A program made the translations under genes and the position numbers. Of a stretch of 5,986 bases of DNA, positions 3,276 to 5,986 are shown piece by piece. Source of the stretch: Sphingobacteriales bacterium. GTDB lineage: Bacteria > Bacteroidota > Bacteroidia > Chitinophagales > Chitinophagaceae. The notes below the pieces were generated by a model. It had not been told where the DNA came from. It did no database searches and saw only the letters and a program-made list of their open reading frames with translations. The stretch lies in assembly GCA_024640385.1 (NCBI GenBank), contig JAHEFC010000258.1, positions 1-5,986 on the forward strand, written 5' to 3'. Numbering within the stretch: the stretch's first letter is position 1; each line of letters begins with the position of its first letter.

Positions 3276-5986
3276 TTAATCCGCCAATCTAATCAGCATC
3301 GCCCTATCATCATTCCTTGCCATCACAATAGCCAAACCCGAACCGATTCGAACTGTGCTCAATCTCCTCACCTGGTTCCGGATGATCAGGCTCCTGGTAT
3401 TAACAGCTTCAAGCTCCCCTTTATTATTCAACAGCACTGTGCCCTGATCAGCATCGTTCCTCCCCATCGCAATGGCATCTCCATAATAATTACCCCCAAG
3501 CAAAATATCTTTCCACCCATCTCCATTCACATCATATACCAGTGCATCTTTATAACAGGTATACTGGGCCTCAGCAGGCAATGGATGCGCCGTGAATTTC
3601 ATATTGCCTTCATTGATCAGTAACATATTGGCAAATGATTCGGCAGAATAGACTTTTGCATTATTCAGTTTGGTTCGCTCAATGATCTGATCAATACCCG
3701 CTTTGGCAAAATCTTCGGCATAAAGGAATTTCTTCTTCAACCCGGGCATCTGCTTTTCCAGTTCCGCTTTATTGGCAAACGGTATCTCCTGACCTTTCAG
3801 GTAATAAGTCACAAACTGCTCATATAAACCATTCCCGTCAAAATCGCCATAATACATCCTCACTGGTTCCTTCAACGATGGCGAGATCCTGCAATTCTCT
3901 CCCTGGTTGCCAACAATAAGATCCATATCACCATCATTGTCGATATCAACCGGCCGGACAAAATTCCACCAGCCCTTGAGCGCAAGAATAGGCGTCCGGA
4001 CCATTGACCTGTTTTTATTCATAAAGGCAGTGATGCCACCCCACTCTAATGCAATCACAAGGTCTTCCTGCTTATCCCCGTCCAGGTCAACCATCTTAGC
4101 ATCTTTCACCATGCCCACAGTCTTTAACTCCGGTGCCAGTGACTGCGTTGCATCCGAAAAATTTCCCCTGCCATCATTGATCATGATATAAGATTCCGGG
4201 ATGGTACCGTAAGCAAATGTTTTGGTTCTGCTTCCTACAAAAAGATCCATCTTCCCGTCCCCGTTGAAATCGAAAGGAAGAATACAGGATGGCGTAAAGG
4301 ATACCCCCTTCACTAAAGGCTGCCGGATCAATCGCATTCCCCCATCGTTCAAATAGATCCTTGGCAACATCAGGCTGTCTGCACCATAATATTCATTTCC
4401 TCCTCCAGCAACCACCAGGTCACTGAATTTGTCACCATTCACATCCATCCAAACAGCATCCACATCTTCAAACAAACTGTCTGCCCCTATCACGTCATCA
4501 AATACACGCCTGAACTTCCCGGCACTTTCCTGGATAAAGAGTCCGGCTTTGGCATTACGCGCGGCGCCAATAAAAATATCGTCCAGCCCGTCATTATTCA
4601 TATCTCCCACAGCCAGCGCAGGACCTTCCATGGAAAGCATAAAAGGAAGCAGCGGCTCCCTGTTGAATTCTACGTATTCATTTTCACGATGAACGTAGTC
4701 AAGACCTGATGCCATACTGACATCCGCAAACACCGGCCCTTTTTGTACCGGCTCCATACCAGCACTGAATCTTAGAAGGCCTTTTTTATATTGTATGATG
4801 ATATCCGTTTTGCCGGTATCCAGTTTTTCGTAAGTCTGGTCAGGCCAGATGAACAACACAGAATCGGGTTTTAATTCGCCCCTGCCCAACTGCAAAGGGA
4901 TCTCCATGCTAGACTGAAAACCACGCACGGGATTCTTTTCCACTGCGATCTTCTTATCGCCACTGAACAGGATCATCCGTGCACCGATGGCGTTGATATT
5001 GGCGGAATCACCCACGGCCTTCACCTTGATATAATTTTTGTTATCGGCGTTGTTGCGGTAGATATATGCAGGCTCATCAATATTATTCACTATGATATCC
5101 AGGTCTCCGTCATTGTCCAGGTCAGCATAAGCAGAACCATTGGAAAATGTTGGCTTGTTATTCCCTACCTGGCTTCCGTCATCATTGAATTTCACATCAC
5201 CTCCATTCCCGTAAAACTTATTCGCCAGCTTGATCTGCGGAAATTTATCCAAGAGGTCAAAATCTTTTTTGTCCATCTTATCACTCCTGATCTTATCCTG
5301 CATCACATCATTCGAAATATAATTCACGTAGTCGATATCATTCAGCCGTCTTGGTATCCCATTGGAGATGAACAGGTCTTTTTTACCATCGTTCTCGAAA
5401 TCCATCCATAAGGCCGACCACGACCAGTCTGATGCCGCAATACCTGCATAGAAACCCACTTCACTGAACACCCCGTTGCCCCTGTTCAACTGCAGTTGGT
5501 TCCGCGTATACTGGTGGCTATAACCGTAACGCAGTTTCATGCGGTACAAATTATATTCGTCCTCCCCTAAAGAGCGCTTTAAAATATAAGGATCCTCAGG
5601 AAGCATATCGAGCGTAACAATATCAGGCTGGAGGTCATTGTTAATGTCTGCAATATCGACACCCATGGAAAACTGGCTGGTATGCATCAGCCTGGTCTCC
5701 ATCTCATCTTTGAATGTCCCGTTCTTCTGGTTGATATAGAGATAATCATTCTCGTGAAAATCATTCGCGATATAGATATCAGGATAGCCATCGAAATTGA
5801 TGTCAGATACACAGATGCCCAGTCCATACCCGATACTGGAGCTGTTGATGCCGGATAACCGGGTGATATCAACAAATTTCGATCCTTCATTCCTGTACAA
5901 CCTGTCCCCGGACAATGAATCGTAAGTGTTTTTAAAATTCTCCCTGGGCTGAAACGTGCTGTTATACCTCAGCGAATGATTCATCA
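3276..5986 (-). CDS. VCBS/FG-GAP repeat protein with ASPIC/UnbV domain (N-terminus beyond right edge)
   Basis: At least 902 residues of a secreted-type repeat protein are present (numbered from the first in-frame ATG, at 5982-5984). That Met sits inside a family-conserved NHS segment and the frame stays open to the edge, so it is probably internal; the true start lies outside. About eleven Asp-rich calcium-binding-type loops mark FG-GAP/VCBS beta-propeller blades: DINFDGYPD (61-69), DINNDLQPD (113-121), DFENDGKKD (195-203), DLDNDGDLD (288-296), DMNNDGLDD (461-469), DVNGDKFSD (514-522), DFNGDGKMD (572-580), DLDGDKQED (633-641), DIDNDGDMD (680-688), the degenerate DFDGNGLYE (714-722) and DVNGDGWKD (818-826). 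Between the two sets, residues about 330-394 (INAIGARM ... RGFQSSM ... FIWPDQTYEKL) match the ASPIC/UnbV domain seen in CRTAC1-like proteins. In Bacteroidota such proteins are often near SusC/SusD outer-membrane systems and thought to act at the cell surface, but neither partner is visible here. No type IX sorting domain is seen at the C-terminus (ends RLAD). Substrate and role are unknown. Confidence 0.9.
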   Translation of the reverse strand, partial: MNHSLRYNSTFQPRENFKNTYDSLSGDRLYRNEGSKFVDITRLSGINSSSIGYGLGICVSDINFDGYPDIYIANDFHENDYLYINQKNGTFKDEMETRLMHTSQFSMGVDIADINNDLQPDIVTLDMLPEDPYILKRSLGEDEYNLYRMKLRYGYSHQYTRNQLQLNRGNGVFSEVGFYAGIAASDWSWSALWMDFENDGKKDLFISNGIPRRLNDIDYVNYISNDVMQDKIRSDKMDKKDFDLLDKFPQIKLANKFYGNGGDVKFNDDGSQVGNNKPTFSNGSAYADLDNDGDLDIIVNNIDEPAYIYRNNADNKNYIKVKAVGDSANINAIGARMILFSGDKKIAVEKNPVRGFQSSMEIPLQLGRGELKPDSVLFIWPDQTYEKLDTGKTDIIIQYKKGLLRFSAGMEPVQKGPVFADVSMASGLDYVHRENEYVEFNREPLLPFMLSMEGPALAVGDMNNDGLDDIFIGAARNAKAGLFIQESAGKFRRVFDDVIGADSLFEDVDAVWMDVNGDKFSDLVVAGGGNEYYGADSLMLPRIYLNDGGMRLIRQPLVKGVSFTPSCILPFDFNGDGKMDLFVGSRTKTFAYGTIPESYIMINDGRGNFSDATQSLAPELKTVGMVKDAKMVDLDGDKQEDLVIALEWGGITAFMNKNRSMVRTPILALKGWWNFVRPVDIDNDGDMDLIVGNQGENCRISPSLKEPVRMYYGDFDGNGLYEQFVTYYLKGQEIPFANKAELEKQMPGLKKKFLYAEDFAKAGIDQIIERTKLNNAKVYSAESFANMLLINEGNMKFTAHPLPAEAQYTCYKDALVYDVNGDGWKDILLGGNYYGDAIAMGRNDADQGTVLLNNKGELEAVNTRSLIIRNQVRRLSTVRIGSGLAIVMARNDDRAMLIRLAD

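Noticed and set aside
3192..3623. Plus-strand open frame of 143 codons across the second hairpin
   Set aside because: The frame translates the 7-bp repeat and then runs antisense to the well-supported VCBS-repeat gene. No recognisable protein features.
5982..5984. ATG near the right edge as the true start of the VCBS-repeat gene
   Set aside because: The frame is open to the edge, the following residues (NHS...) match an internal conserved segment of the family, and there is no signal peptide. The gene is reported as 5'-partial.

Overview
The window comes from a member of the phylum Bacteroidota, most likely close to the Chitinophagaceae. That placement is inferred from four things: the gene order rplM-rpsI-rpsB-tsf, promoters of the TAnnTTTG type, no Shine-Dalgarno sequence before any of the three ribosomal starts that follow a short gap (rpsI, rpsB, tsf), and a very long VCBS/FG-GAP repeat protein of a kind common in this phylum.

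Layout. Positions 1-1981, all on the minus strand, hold a translation operon read as rplM (L13), rpsI (S9), rpsB (S2) and tsf (EF-Ts, only its first 55 codons inside the window). Positions 1982-2277 are a divergent intergenic region. On the rplM side it has a good minus-strand promoter and a leader of about 80 nt that can fold into three consecutive hairpins. Its middle holds a long, almost perfect inverted repeat built from 15-bp units. On the other side a TATCTTTG promoter element ends only 4 nt before the next start codon. Positions 2278-3210 on the plus strand carry one membrane-anchored protein that looks like an SRPBCC domain followed by a GyrI-like domain. Positions 3211-3275 are almost entirely a second perfect inverted repeat (26-bp arms) built from 7-bp units. 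Positions 3276-5986 on the minus strand carry the C-terminal 900 or so residues of a VCBS/FG-GAP repeat protein with an ASPIC/UnbV domain. Its N-terminus lies beyond the right edge.

How the parts relate. The ribosomal genes are one co-transcribed housekeeping unit. The plus-strand gene and the VCBS-repeat gene are convergent and show no functional link to each other or to the operon. The least explained features are non-coding: the structured rplM leader, and the two unrelated but similarly built long hairpins that bracket the single plus-strand gene. I see no mobile-element gene, CRISPR array, tRNA or rRNA, and no evidence for a new multi-gene system.
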